In this document: in pieces, positions 33,751 to 47,909 of the stretch
Numbering within the stretch: position 1 is the first letter of the stretch
Layout of the letters: the number at the start of each line of letters is the position of its first letter
Assembly (NCBI GenBank): GCA_036346375.1
Contig: CM070520.1
Location: forward strand, 19,444,852 to 19,508,851
DNA: 64,000 nucleotides
Direction of reading: 5' to 3'
Source: Guadua angustifolia
Lineage: Eukaryota > Streptophyta > Magnoliopsida > Poales > Poaceae
Made by a program: the position numbers and the translations under genes
The notes under the pieces: generated by a model
Database searches by the model: none
What the model saw: the letters and a program-made list of their open reading frames with translations, nothing else
What the model was told of the DNA's origin: nothing

Positions 33751-35808
33751 CAATTATGTATCGATTAGTTACTAAATTAGTGAATTGTTGTAGCGACCCC
33801 ATTTTTGATAATAAATTATCAACAATGGGCTCTCTGTGTACACAGTGCTAGTCCCTGGATCAGTAGCTAGCACACACAGTTTACAAATTGACATCACATC
33901 CATACATGATATTATTACAACTGTAGCAGTAATTTAAGTTCATACAAGTATATTACAATCCAAAAACTTATAACAGCAGCAGAAGCATTATTTATCTTGT
34001 AGTTTGCCCCATAACCCTAGGCAACAGACAAGGTAAAATCCTTAGAAAGAGGCGTCATCGTTAACCCCGTATTCTGAACCGTTATAAACATCGTCTGGGT
34101 AATCAGAGTCATCACCTAAAATAATGTTGATAGCAAGATTGAGTACATTGTGTACTCAGCAAGACTTGTAGTGTTTGACAAGTGCAGTATAAATAAAATG
34201 TAGGTTATAGCAATAGAGAAGTTTCTACAGTTATTTTGCAATTGCACAATTAAATCATAACATATGTAGATTGAAATCAAGACTTTGTAAAAGAGCAATT
34301 TCGGTGATAGCAAAAATATTAACAAGATATCCAGCACCAAAACATAGTCTCCCTGACCAATTCAATCCATTCTTATGTCATCCCCTGACATGTTTAGAAT
34401 TCAAAACACCAAATTTCCATCAAATTATTTTTGAAATATTAAAGTCTAGCTATGTGATGACATCACCAAGTGCCTTTGACCGTAGGCGCGGCTAATTAAT
34501 TAGATTCATACTCTGCAGAGTTGTACAACTTTACCCATAAGAAATGATCTACCATTTTTGCAAGGCCATTTAACACACTTCCTTTGGTGTGTTAGCATGG
34601 TGATCATAACATAATCGTTACATTACTTAATCCCGACTTTGCACCAGCCAGTGGCGTTTGTCCTTATTATGGAGAAGAAACAAGAATGGCGGACATACCT
34701 GTCTTTTATAAAAGTAATATGTGTAGTACCCTACAATATAGGTTCCTTTCCATAATAAAGGCGTACCTTTGTTGTGCCGATAAGCATTTACCCATACCAA
34801 GTATGGAAGCCCCTCACAAGCAATCCTAACGAATGCTTCTACTTTCTCCGCCTACCAATGTGCAAAGTCGATTCAAGTAACTTAATAGATTACGTCTGTC
34901 CTATACCAGTACTCATGGTTGTACGGTTTTCTTGGTTTGTAAGCAACCCATAGCTCGGTCCTTAGCTTGACACGGGCGATACTCCACCCTACACTACGTA
35001 CAATCCCTTTGTACATTCGGCTATTGCCAACAATCGCCCGCATCGAAATCATAGTTTTATTTTGGAATTTGTAGTTAAAATACCAGTAGTTGACATCATT
35101 CCATTTTAGTAATTTCAAATTCCCAAGAAGTAGTTTTGATTTAGTCATCTACTTCATTTCTAATTAAGCATGACTAAGCATTGTTAATATTGATATATAC
35201 CCAATTGATAGTTATATTGTCTATCCCTTTTCTTATGTTTAACAAGGATCACATGATTGATTTTATTGGGGAAGTTCTAAGAAATAACGGGTTTATCTAC
35301 CATCAACCCAACATAGCGTTTTTAGAAAAAGTACGCGCATGCATAATAGTTTTACAAGCATTTAAAAGATAATTAATTAAAATATTAGGAACAAAATGGT
35401 CAAGGAGGTGCTTGCCTTGCTGATCACTGTCTGGTAAGAAATCCGAGTCATGGTCAGTGTTGTCGTCTACCAATTCTGGGTCGTCGCACTCTTTTCGTTG
35501 ATCCGTACAAGAAACGATAGATCCAATAAGAACAAATAAAAGACAAAAAGGAACATTCAAATGAAACTCAAATAACGGCATATAAATAATCAACAACAAA
35601 ATTATAAATGGTGTTTAGGTGTGTATACTGTTTTATTATTTGTGATTATTAGCATCTAACACTTCATGCTTCATATGAATCATTCTTTTTGTTTTATTGA
35701 ATTCAAGATGCAAAAACTGTTTATAAATTTCAAAATTCATATATTCAGTTTCTTCTTGTCATATATACCCTTTTAACTTATTCTTTAAATCTTTATGTGC
35801 TTAGTATT

Positions 35809-35844
<36 letters not shown>
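35809..35844. repeat. (TA)n microsatellite
   Basis: An uninterrupted alternating TA tract of about 36 bp inside the solo LTR. Confidence 0.9.
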
Positions 35845-35847
<3 letters not shown>

Positions 35848-37122
35848 TGTACCTTCATTATTATAAGTGTATATACTAATATGCACATGCTCTTGCATTA
35901 CATATGATTCATATATATAACTTCAGATCATTAGGTTATAAATATTTCTATTCATCTGAGTCCTACTGTTATTCTACTTTTTTGAATGTAATTTAATGGC
36001 AATCCCAAAATTCTTTTGTACAATTTACTCATTTATGTCATATTGATGTTATTCTTTAATGGAATAGATTGACAACAAATGGAATTTTCAAATATTTTAC
36101 ATATTTGGGTTGCTGGCAGTGTGAGGTTTACAGAAAAATTATTTTTAATATAATTTGAATTTGATCACAGAGTTTTTGTGTTTAGTTTATTTTTACTCTT
36201 TTCCATTAGCTTTATATTTTCATATTTTTCCAAAGCAGGTTTTCAAAATATTTTTGAATATTATGAAAGGTCTTGATTTTAGATGAATTTAGCAATTGGT
36301 TTCATTTCATTTGGATTAAAAATGCAAAAGATATTCAAGATTGAAATTTAAATCGAATTGGAAATCAGGAAAATAGAAAATACGTCTTCAGTGTACTGGA
36401 AACGCATTTTGCCTTCGTGCCACAGTGTTCATTCAAATGAACTGCGATCAACGGCCTTCGGGACCCATTCTTGATGACACAGCGCGTACCGCCGCGAACT
36501 TCGACGCGATCAGCAGCAGACAGGACCAGCGTCCACGATGACTCAAAAGCAGGCACGAAGTTCCCAGGCTCGCCGGCGGCGATCTACAACCAGAGAGACC
36601 GAATGGGTAGCACCACTGGCTTCCTCATGTCATTCCGCACCCAGTGGTGGTACCGATTCGTCTCGGCGGTGACCGGAGCTACCTCGCCGTCATGGCCGAG
36701 CGGCGGCGGAGGAAGCTACAAGCCTCGCCGACGGCCGGCAGGGTACTTCTCCGGTTGAATGGGTTCCACTACTAGCATCAGCGAGTACTAAGCGTCCCAT
36801 TTTGGCTATTTGGAGCTACCGGAGTGCACGGGAGGAGCTTACCACCGATCGCCGGACTTGGGGAAGAAGGGGTCACGGTGGCGATGCGACTCAATGGATA
36901 ATTCCTGGAAATAACAAAGGGCTATTGATGCTCTTGCTTTGATAGTGCTATGACCGAAACGAATTTGTGAATGATCTATTATACCTTTGTCAATTAGTGA
37001 TGAACTGAGGATTTAGGTTCTTCGGTCGAGTTCGAATCAAGAGGAGAATAGCAGTGATCAGTGGATCTTAATGCATGGAACCAGAGGGGAAATGAACATC
37101 ACCCCTATGCGATTCGGAATGG

Positions 37123-37132
37123 CTATTTATAG
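37123..37132 (-). promoter_or_regulatory. Predicted TATA box of the solo Gypsy-type LTR
   Basis: The minus strand reads CTATAAATAG with GC-rich DNA upstream (37200-37450) and a C/T-rich start region downstream. It probably marks the LTR promoter. A solo LTR with an intact promoter could drive transcription toward 33789. Confidence 0.55.
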
Positions 37133-38397
37133 CTTGAGGATGGCAACGGAGAAGCTCACATCTGGTGAAGAATTGGCGGGAGACTTGCTGAGCTCAAAAC
37201 AGGTGGCGGAATGGGCGGTTCTGCAGTAATTCAATGCACGGCGGCGGCGTGGCAAGCTCAGGAGAGGTGATTACCTCGGGCGATGTGCAGGTTGCACCGG
37301 TGGCGCGAGCAATAGTGAAGGAATGATCGCAGTCACATGCGCTGGGCTCGGCTGAGAGGAGGAGGAAGACGACACCGGGTTTCGCTGACGTGTGGGACCA
37401 TGAACAGCGTTCGGCCCACGCAGCAGAGACAGTAGATAAGAACTTCAAGTTTTTCTGCGAGATGGGCTAGATGGATTCAATGGTTTTGTTTCATGTCTTG
37501 TCCAAGAATTTATGGGGATTTAACTGGATGATGTAGGAATAGTTATCTACACTCTATAAAATTTTAGGGCAATATTGTTCATCAAAGAATTTATATAAAT
37601 TCTGACAAGGTACTGTGCTCAGTTTTACGTTTCCTAATCCTGATTTATTTGAGTATTCATATATTAGTTAAAATTTTTGAAACATTTTCTGGTAGTTCCT
37701 TTTGTCCATAGGAGCATACTGTAAAAATTGTAACTTCAAATTCGTTATAGTTTATTTATTAAAGACACATGGATTTCCAGATTTTCATTAATTGAGTTTT
37801 TGAATTTCTAGAAATACCAATTGTAATGATTATCCCCTAAACTTTTTACTGTAGATGAACCAGCCAGGTTAAATATAATTTAAAAATTTTCACATCATAT
37901 TAACAAAGGAATATTTTTATTAAATTCTGACATGATTACTGTTTCTAGTCAAAATTTCTTAATTCACCTTTCATTTCAGTTTTAATGCATGGATATGACT
38001 TTAAAAATTAATATTTCGAGTTCATGGACAATTACAAGATTTTTCAGGAATTTTTATTATTTTTTGTTTTTCAACTCTTTTCTTATTACTTATTGCTTTG
38101 ACAAATAATTAAGAAAACAGTTTCCTTCTAAGAAATATTCAAGAAAAACAGAAAAAACCAGAGAAAATTCAGAAAAGACCAGGAAAACACATATTAAACT
38201 TATTTCCATATTTTATTAAATTTTTATTACCTTATTGAATTTTAGGATGTTACAATTGTATACTTTCCTGACAATCTGACATATTATGAATAGCGTCATT
38301 CGTTTATTGCTTTCATTGCGTGATACATAATTGCATCTGATTCTCTGCATTGTCAGGCTAATAACCAAATCATTGGGTGTGTCACTCCATCTAAGAC

Positions 38398-40069
38398 TGA
38401 AGGATCGAGATGGCGAACAGAGGGGGGGTGAATGGTCGCAAATAAATTTTTCCCAAAAATACTCCAACTAAAACCTTGACAAGATCGCGCAAAGAAAACC
38501 GGTGCTCATCAAATTCACAAAACCCGCAAAAACCGGAACGACTAGACAACTATGTGTATCCCTAGCTTACATGGATGATATCCATAAAATATGTGAGGGA
38601 TTTTTTCAATCAAAATCCTGGTTGTCAAGTGTCCAAATAAAGAGCAATCAATTCAAATACTTCTTTTCTAGAAGAGATCAAGCCAAGACACAAAAGTCTC
38701 TTTTAGAAAAGCAAAAGCAGATATTTCCAGAAGCTGTCTTTAATTTGAACAGGAGGTTGGTGGGTTTCTGCTGCTCACAAAATTATGAGAAAGTTTCTTC
38801 CTATGAGTAGATGAGTCGTGAAGCTCTCTACCAAATTTCAGATCAAAAAGCCATGTAGAAAAATCATCATAAATCTATGAACACAGATAGTCAGGAACTT
38901 CGAGCAGAAAATTTGGGGCTCGGTTTTCACCTCATGGCGCCCAAACGGTGCAACAAGTGAACTCCAAAATTTTTCTACAGATGGATATGGGAGTCCCGCA
39001 CAATCTCCAATAAGAATCACTCAAAATGATTTTTCTATATTGTTCTAAAAATTAAACACTAACTGCTGCGCGAAAAACAAGTTCTGGACAGAATTCGAAC
39101 TTGAAAGAAAAGATGATCTCTACTCAATCAAAGAGTGCAAAAGAGATGTAAAACCATATGAACACACTCAAAACATCCAAGATCAGCATTTAGAAGGAGG
39201 AGGCAAATCCAAATTGCATGAATGTAGATTGCGGAAAGTAAATCGTAACGTAAATACTGAATTTAAATTGCGTAAAGTAAAGACATAATGTAAATCGAAT
39301 TTAAATTCACAATAATATAAAGAAATTTCTTTGTATTTCTGGTGGGAAGGTTTACAAAGCCTCACTTCATGTGGGCAAAGCTCAAAGGAGCAACTCAAAC
39401 CTTCAAGGAGGAGGCTACCCTCCACCCTATTTATACTACTCTTGGGCCACCTACCACCCTTGGATGAGTCCCTCAACCCTAGAGCACTCATCTAAGGGCT
39501 AGGATTTGCCCACTCACACATCCATGCAAGGGCTAACCCAAAACCCACACACATACGGGTTTTCTTGCACGATTTCAAAGCATACTACCTAGACACGCTA
39601 ACCTATCAACTAGACCGCAATCCGAGCGGCCCTCATTGATCCATGCGGCATCTAGCTAGCATCATATCCTTTCCTTGTCTTCTTGGATTGCCCGGACTCC
39701 GTCTCCGATCATCTTCCGACGATCTCCCGACCGTCTGGACCTCAAGCGCTCCTCGCCTAGTTCGGTCATCCTCCGCCTCACCATGACCTAGCAAGTCATC
39801 TGCAACCATCAAAGACAAGGAAAAACCTTTCACATAGCAATGCCCACATATATATCCAATGATTATCCCAAAATCATTGATCACTCATAATTTCACTTAA
39901 TGGTCCGGTGCTACCGCCCCCAGGCTGGTAGCACTAGGAAAACCAACCAACACTCAAATTGCTTCAAATCGAAATCCATTTCAAATCAAACTCAATTTCA
40001 AATCAAACCAAGCTCAACTCTTGTCAATTACTCATCACACACAAGGATAGACCTCCACATGGTTTTTCA
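38398..40069 (-). repeat. Copia 3' LTR
   Basis: 1672 bp, ending (minus-strand start) TGAAAAACCATGTGG. A minus-strand TATA box GTATAAATAGGG lies at 39425-39436. Its partner is 47910-49569. Confidence 0.92.
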
Positions 40070-40080
40070 ATCTCCCCCTT
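40070..40080 (-). promoter_or_regulatory. Copia polypurine tract
   Basis: The minus strand reads AAGGGGGAGAT directly before the 3' LTR, the expected plus-strand priming site. Confidence 0.88.
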
Positions 40081-42052
40081 GATGAGTATATTGACAAACA
40101 CATGAAAAGGCATAAGTTTTGAGTTTGTATAAGAGAAGAAAGCAATTTGAATGCAAAGCCAAACTTGATCAAAGAAATAAAAATCAAGGACATGATCAAG
40201 TTGGTAACTTATGATCTATGTAATATAGCAAAGATTAACAAAGATCATAAGAAATAAGAAGAATCAAGTGCAAAATGATGCCTTTTCTACGATTTCTCCC
40301 CCTTTTGGCAATATAGGCATCAAGATGACATTTTCTTTTCTCCTCTTTTTTTTGTTTTTATGCAAGTAATGCAGCCTAAGGGAGCTTTGAAGATTATCCA
40401 TGTGACCAATAAGACAAGTTATGACATCAAGCTAAGTTATGGCAAAAAAAAGAGGCTAAGCTAAGGCATGTCCAAGTGCAAATAAACATTTTGCTAGCAA
40501 GATTTAATTAAAACCATATCATTTTTAGCATGATTGAACATGAGCAACACTTGTCATTAGTTTCAAAACTAGAAGCAAAGCCATTTAAAGGATCAAATAG
40601 AAAACCTAGAGTTCAACCTACTCAACACTTTGGGGAATCTAGAAGTGCACACAAGGTCCTTGAGCTTTTTTTTTTGTATGCAGATTTTTCTTTGAATCTT
40701 TGAAAGACATAGCGGGGTGCAAATGTTTGACATTATTTGCATTCTTTACCCACATATGTTTTTGCATTTTTTAAAGCAATTGACTCAAGCCATAATCGAT
40801 CATCTCAAGAGAGACTCTTAAGAGAATGATCTTGGTCATACACAACCCATTCCAAGTTCATCTCAAGTGCAATGAGAAGCCGTCTTGTGAATGCGAGGTG
40901 TTGAGTCTAATCTTTAAAAAGAGTCAATTTTGCTTCACTTTTATTTTAGCATTTTCAATGTTAAGCTGGTGAAGGACTCAAGTATGGATCAAACAAGATT
41001 CACCCAAGTTGCTATAGGGACTCTAGAGAATTCCAGAATTTCACAAATCATGGCAAAAACACCTAGAGAAGAAACTTAACAAGTAAAAGCAACATGTTTT
41101 ATCAAGTTTTTCTTTTAATGCTCATTTTTCAATTTTTGTAAGCTTAGCAAGATAAATGAACTTGGACATATCTAAGCAAGTAATTTTCTTCATAATATAG
41201 CATGGTGTATAAAATGAAACATGGATCATTTGCATAATAGACAAAGCTCATAAAATGAAAAATCAAGTCTATATGCAATGCATGAGAATGATTCTTAAAC
41301 TCCCCTCAACATGTGATTCCATTTTAAGCACAAATCTGGTTCAAATTGAGTTATTAGCAAGATTAAGCTCAAGAAAGATTGAAAAGAACTCAATTAAAGC
41401 CAAAAACACAGAATGGAGGAAGAAGTCAAGCTATGAAGCTGGGTGGCTATCTGATATAGAAAAGATGGTAGAGAACACTACGGCTCAGACTCGCTCTCAT
41501 CTTCCCCAATGACTAACATAGGAAGCTGCCTCTAGATCCCAAACTAAGGAGTGCACACAAACCTGTCTACCGGGGGCCCAACACTGCTAGACTTATAAGA
41601 CTGTGAGGGAACTCAACCTAGAGAGAAGAGAGAACATCTAATTAAGCATGATAGCAACCTAAAGCACAAGATGAGAGGGCCATGCAAAAGCATGCTAGAA
41701 GTCTAAGGGCCTGTTTGTTTCAGCTTTGGATTCTCTAAAAGCTGATTCTGGATTGTGGTTGTAGAGAAGCTGATTCTCCAAAAGCTAGAATCCAGAAGCA
41801 CACATGAAGTGGATTATGGATTCTAGTGTATATGGGTGGACTGGATTGTGAGAATCGGATTCTAGAATCAGGTTGTTTGTTTCTGATTCTGCTTTTGGGG
41901 CCAGAATCCAGAATCAGAAGCTAAAACAAACAGGACCTAAGTGATGTGAACTCATAACTCTAAGGAATAAAACCCATAAGCACCCAGAGCAAAACAAAAG
42001 AAAGGAAAAACTGAAATAAAATATAATACATAATATCTGAATCAGCTCCCCT
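40081..42052 (-). other. 3' non-coding region of the Copia element
   Basis: Nearly 2 kb between the pol stop and the purine tract, AT-rich and without a convincing frame. SIRE-lineage elements often carry an extra envelope-like frame or long spacer here. I see no transmembrane-type frame on the minus strand. The MITE at 41707-41937 accounts for part of the length. Confidence 0.6.
41707..41937. mobile_element. Tourist-like (PIF/Harbinger) MITE, 231 bp
   Basis: Terminal inverted repeats GGGCCTGTTTGTTTCAGCTT and (right end, inward) GGTCCTGTTTGTTTTAGCTT match at 18 of 20 positions. The 3 bp target duplication TAA flanks both sides (41704-41706, 41938-41940). The interior is rich in gattct/agaatc inverted motifs, so the whole element folds. 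It inserted after the Copia element. Confidence 0.88.
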
Positions 42053-45000
42053 CACATAAGGCCGTGAGAACACAACTCAAGCTCACTCCTAAAGGCAACA
42101 AACCTAGAGCTATCCAAAGGCTTGGTAAAGATATCGACCAATGAAGTCACTCTCAACAAAGCTGAAGCATTATGTCTCCTTTCTCCACATGGTCTCTAAG
42201 GAAGTGATATCTAATATCAATGTGCTTGGTAAAGTCTTTGCTTGGGTTCTTGGCAATGCAAATAGCAGAAGTGTTATCACGAGAAAAGTGGAACACTCTC
42301 TATCTCTAACCCAAAGTCCAAAAGTCGATCTCATCGAGCACACAGCTCTGACAAGCTCAGCTGCGACAACATACTCGGCCTCGGTGGTGGTGTGCAACTC
42401 GGGATTGCTTCTTAGGCGACCAGAAACAAGAGAAGTGCCAATGAATTGGCAAGTGCGAAGTGCTCTTCCTATCTATCCTCTGAAGCAAAGTCAGCATCGA
42501 GAAAAGGCTCTAAGGGATAGACAAGAGGAAGAAAGAGTACGAATACCATAGTCAATGGTAGCTCGGAGGTACTGAAGATCGCTTCACCTTTGGCGATGAG
42601 AGCGCGAGGAGAAGCTGGCGGCGCACATACACACTGACAAAGTGTATGTCCGGCATGAGCGATGAATACAAGAGAGCAATCATGCTTGAAACTCCTTTTG
42701 ATCGATAGGCTCACTATCCTCATCATGCTCGAGGACAGCAATGGTGGCCATAGGAGTCATCACGGGCTTCCCATCAGACATATCAAACCACCTCAGGAGG
42801 TCCCGAGTGTACTTACCTTGGTGCAAGAAAGTACCCTCCCGAGTCTGCTTGGTTTGGAAGCTGAGGAAGTAGCTCAACTCACCCATCATACTCATCTCAA
42901 ATTCTGTGCTCATCACCTCAGAAAAATGAGACACAAGAGACTGAGATGAGCCACCAAAGATAATATCGTCCACATAAATCTGGATGAGAAGGAAATGAGA
43001 ATCCTGGTGTTTGATGAATAGAGTTTTGTCTACTATACCCATTTTGAAACCATGATTGAGAAGATAGGACTTAAGCCTCTCATACCAAGCTCTAGGGGCC
43101 TGCTTAAGTCCATACAAGGCTTTGGAAAGCTTGTAGACATGGTTCAGGTATTTGGGGTTCTCAAATCCTGGAGGTTGCTTGACATACACCTCTTCCTTAA
43201 TGAAGCCATTGAGGAATGCACTCTTGATATCCATTTGATAGAGCTTGAAGCCACAGGATCACGAGAGAATGCAAGCGGATTATAATCGCCTCTAGTCTAG
43301 CTCTGAGGGCAAAGGTCTCCTCAAAGTCAAGACCCTCAACTTTGAGTGAAGCCACGTGCAACTAGCCTAGCCTTGTTGCGACGACAACCCCATCCTCACT
43401 CTGCTTGTTTTGAACACCCACTTGGTCCCAATGACATTATGACTAGATGGGGGCTCTACAAGCTGCCAAACTTTGTTCCTCTCAAAGTTTTCTAGTTCCT
43501 CATGCATAGCATTAATCCAAGATTCATCGGATAATGCATGAGTAACATCCTTTGGCTCAAAAAGAGGCAACAAAGGCGAGAAAGAGGATAAGCCTGATTT
43601 TGGCGTGTCTGCGCTCAAATAGATCACCAATGATCTGCTCGGTGGATGAGAATGTTGAATGTGTCGTGGAGGACCGAAGCGAAGTGGCCTCTACCTCTTG
43701 AGGAGAAGAGGTAGGAGCGAGCCACTTTCATTGAAGAAGAGTCGAAGGCAAGGGGGTCTCCACGAGGTGCGAAATGGAAGCAGGAGGCACCTCGGTGTAG
43801 AAAAGCTGGATCGGTGGAACACCATCATCTCCATCATCCACATCCTCTACAAAGATGGTCTCGGAGGGATAAGAAGAGCTGAAATATCGAGTCTAGCTCT
43901 GGGCTAGCCTCATCAAGGTCACGTCCACGGTCTCTATGATCCTATTAGCATCACAACTCCGGACCCTATAGCTCGAGAGAAAGTCGAGTAACCCGGAAAG
44001 ATACCATCGGAAGAGCGAGACTCAAACTTATCTAGGTTACAGACTTCAAGATAAAACACTTGCAACCAAAAGCGAAAATGAGAAACGGGCTTTCGCACAT
44101 ACCTCAACTCATAAAATCGATGCAAATGTGCTCTCAAGAAAAGCGTTTGGAAACATGACAAGCGATAGCTATAGTCTCATTAAAACTTCCTAGAAGTCTT
44201 GTACTCATCTAGCATCGTCTTGGCCATCTCAACGAGGTCCTATTCTTCCTTTCCACTCGCCATTTTGCTAAGGGGCGTATGGAGAGGAGAATTGATCTCT
44301 AACCAGATTCCACAAAATCTCTCAAAGTAAGAATTCTTGAACTTCGGTGCCATTATCACTGCGTATAGCTCGTAATGCACAGGGAGCTCAATAGACAACC
44401 TACTAACAAGTCCCTGAAGTGAGAAAAAGTCTCATCCTTGAGGCCATGAAAAATACCCAAGAATACCTCGAAAAATCATCAACAATGACAAGGACATACC
44501 ACTTCCCTCCTGCTTGCACTCTAGTCGGACCAACGGTGTCCATGTGTAAAAGCTGTCCTAGTCGTCGATCATCACTACGGTGTTGGAGAATGAAAGCGAT
44601 AACCATCTTGCCATGTCGTGAGGGAGAGCAAACTAAGTCTTTGACCATCTTGAGTTTGGGCAAACCACGAATAAGATCGCGGTGCTAACTCGGTCAAATG
44701 ATCAAAACCAATGTGACCAAGTCTCCTATGCGAGAAGGAGATCACGGGACTCGAAGCAATCAAACCGAAGAGAGTCTCTAGAAGAAAGCAGAAAAATCAG
44801 CACGAAAGACTCTCCCAAATATAGAAATCCATAAACTAACTCTCTGATGAATCAAGGATTCTACAAGCATTACTCTTGAAGCTTACCTCGAAAGAGTCAT
44901 CGATAAGTGAGAAGCAGAAAGCAAATTATATTGCGACTTACTTACTAAGGCAGCGTTCTTAAGAATAAAATTTTCATTAATGCTGAGCGGTACCTTTAGC

Positions 45001-47855
45001 AATGACTCTACGAAGAAGCATCCCCAAAATGATCAACTCATCACCGGGGCTCGGACTAGGAAGAGAACCAACGAGAGTCTCCGATCATATGGCGAGAACA
45101 ACCGAGTTAACAATCCAAACATCTCCCTTCCCCATCCGTGAACTGATCAAGTCAAAAGAAGACTTCGATCTTGGGATAAAGTGAAGACTTGGGAACCCAA
45201 TCTTGAATCACCACGGCGCCTCAAAGTACCGACCACAGAGGAAGAAAATGGACTCTAGTCTCTCGGACGCTCGACTCTAACAAGATCAGAAGAAGCAACT
45301 CTAGTAGAAGATCTAGGAGCATCCTTTGGTTTGGCCGCCGTGGTGCAAAGGCGGACCATCCCAGCGAGGCTACCTAAATCTCCTACCGAAAACACCTCAC
45401 GCCGCGATATCTACCTCGATGGGAAAAAGCGAGGAATATCAAGAGGACGGCGGAAAAATGACCATGAGCAACACGGGACTAAAACTCGGTGAGCAGCATG
45501 GCCGAGTCTGGGCCTTGCCCAAAAAGCAGGCGACTCTCTAACTTGTCTAGTAACGTTAATGCGCCTTAGGAGCACTTTCAGTCTGGGATGACCACGAATA
45601 TCCTAAGAGCACAACACGCTCACGCTGGTGATCTTGGCGTGTCTAGAAACAAATCCACTAGGTGACCATCCTTCTTCTGAAGGTGCATGAATACCGCCTT
45701 GCTAGGCGAAGTGAGGGAGAAGCACCCATACGCTCGAGAGTCCATGGACAACCCGGAGACCTAAACACAATGGTACTCACCACAGGAGCTACCACTATCT
45801 CTCCACTCTTGGAGGCACGTTACAAGCCCAAGGTGGATCTTGCGTCGTGCTCCAAGTAATCAAATCCTAGACCTTGATTGAATCTGCTAATTTTGGATTG
45901 GTCTAGAATGAGATTGAGCTTCTTCTTGCCTCCAACAAATTTCTCGAGAGTGCTCATAAGATCTTGACACTCTCGGAAAAGTGAGCGCATGAAGAGCAAG
46001 GAAGGAGTAGAAGAAGAGTCGGAAGAAGAGGATCGAGCAGTGGCGTGCATATTTTTCCCTATACAGTGCCTCAAATTTGAGAGACTCACGGGAAGCACAA
46101 AAAGCGTCTCTAATTCTACCAACTGGGCCTCTAACTTCTTCCTAAGCTCTGCGTGGACCTTATCCACGTCATCCTTAACCCCAATACACAGCAAGCAACA
46201 ATTATTTGACTTAACTAGTAAGTCCTTAGCAAGTTGAGCACACTTGGCATTCAACACTTCATTATCAAGTTTTAGTTGCTTCTGACCCTCACATGAAATG
46301 GTTGGGTCCTTAGAAGCATGCAATTCAAGTTCATCATTTCTAGTAGAAAGCTTCCTAAGGTGACAACTCATGGCATCAATTTCAACAAGTAGCTTAGGGC
46401 AATTTTCACAAGATGCGGTTGTGTGAGTATGAAGAAAACTAGCATCAATAGGAATAGGATCAATAGAACATGTGCTAGCATCCTTGACCTAAGAGCCTCA
46501 AGATCGAAACCACACTATCATGCACAGTTCTTAGGTTCTCCAACTCCACAAGCAAAGCATCACAGAGTACAACTATCGAGTCTCGGGAGGAACATGATTT
46601 AAGTGAAGCTAACTCCGAGACAAGGTATCTACTTCCTTCTCTAACTCAGTAACCCTAACTCTAGCATGAAATTTTCCTAATTTGCAAAAAGCTTCATTGA
46701 GCTGGTCATAGGAAGGTACCTCGTCCGAGTCATTTGTAGAGCTCGAGTCGTGATGTCGTTGGTGTTTGCCATGAAGCACATCTTTGGAGAAGTCGCCGCC
46801 TTTCTTCTCTTGCGGATCATCCTCGCCTTCGCTCTATGTCTCCGTGTCGGAGAGGCTGATGTCGTCGAGGCGGCGGAGCTGTGTGGAAGAGCTTCTTGTT
46901 CTTGAGAGTTGCGGTACTTCTTCTCGTCTTGCCGGTTCATGACTGGAGGCTTCTTGTTGCGGTTCTTGTCGGTGTAGTCGTTCTTGCGGAGCTGCGAGTC
47001 GTTCTTACCCTTCTCCAATTTGAGACAATTAAGCTCGAATGTGGTTGGGGCCGCCACATTGAAGCGGTGATCCCATCACCTCTCTTCCTCTCTCTCACCC
47101 TCTTGTAGGCGTGAGAAAACTTGCTGACTAAAAGAGCAAGCTCGGTTTACTGAAACTTGTCCGATTGGTCATCGCTTAGCTCAAAAGTGCGAGAGGAAAA
47201 ACCAGCGAGGAATCAAGAGAAGATCAATGGGATCGGTGACCAAAGCCATCGGCGTGATTTCATCTTGCGAGATGACGTCGATCTCATGAGTCTTGAGTCG
47301 GGAATAGAGCCGTCAAGAGTCAAGGTCGACAAGTCGGTAGTATCCTTGATGGTGGTCACTTTCATTTCCCAAACCACGAAGATCGAGTCACGGTCAAAAG
47401 TGGCGAGCATTATCGAGTCGGTATGTGCAACCAAGCGCGGAGATCGCTCAAAATTTTAGTAAATCGACCAAAACACTCGTCAAGACTCTCACGGCGTGTT
47501 GTTCAAACTTGTTGTACTCACGCTTGTGTTGATCTGCCTCACGGTCTTAATTTGGGTAGTGCCCTCATGGTATGCATTGAGGTCACCCAAATCTCATGGC
47601 GGATCGCGGTGAGAGATCGATCATACTCACTGCGGCTAAGTCCTGTATGAGAATGTTCCTCGCCTTAGCATTTGCCTCAACGTCGGCCATATTGCGGCCG
47701 TGGCGTTCTCATCGGCGAGAACCTCATATGGGAGCTTCACCTTCGCCATATCGAGAAGCCACAGGAAGTGATGTATGACTCCATCCGGGATTTCGAGAAA
47801 GGAAAATCGACACATAAAAGATGGGAGGCTTGGTGGAATACTTATGCATCGCCAT
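42053..47855 (-). pseudogene. Copia gag-pol polyprotein (frame-damaged)
   Basis: It probably starts at ATG 47855 (MAMHKYSTKPPIF), typical of SIRE-type gag. Further on come ANAKARNILI near 47680, WEMKVTTIKDTTDLSTLTLD near 47340, and a Lys-rich linker with FMANTND (46780). A coiled-coil-like segment with KLDNEVLNAKCAQLAKDLL lies near 46260. Protease-like CSRHMIGDSRWFSS (about 45100-45060) is preceded by VNS where Copia has VDSG, next to a frame break. Gag-pre-integrase HRRLGHIGFDHL is near 44730, and integrase LLHMDTVGPTRVQAGGKWY with VDDFSRYSWVFF near 44550-44470. Reverse transcriptase has MDIKSAFLNG, LYGLKQAPRAWYERL and YVDDIIFGG (43230-42950). RNase H has HTTTEAEYVVAAE (42395). It ends HGLM with TGA at 42053. 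Confidence 0.87.
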
Positions 47856-47898
47856 GGCTCTCGAGACCGGTCAAGATCTATGGAAGAGCAAAACCGGC

Positions 47899-47909
47899 TC
47901 GATACCAAT
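47899..47909 (-). promoter_or_regulatory. Copia primer binding site (tRNA-Met type), one base short
   Basis: On the minus strand the right LTR end is followed by AT and then TGGTATCGAGC. The usual sequence is TGGTATCAGAGC. The missing base falls in a CAG/CTG-like context, the same pattern as other indels in this window. Confidence 0.8.

Larger units (their letters stand above)
33789..38254 (-). mobile_element. Solo Gypsy-type LTR, 4.5 kb
   Basis: It starts tgtagcgacccc and ends ttaggatgttaca (plus strand), with exact ATTGT duplications at 33784-33788 and 38255-38259. On the minus strand it opens TGTAACATCC like the LARD LTR. It shares with that LTR the order of several blocks, including gacacgggcgatactccacc and ggctattgccaacaatcgcc (34970-35045). 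There is no interior, so it arose by recombination between LTRs. It contains a (TA)n run at 35809-35844 and a GC-rich leader-like island (36400-37450). Confidence 0.9.
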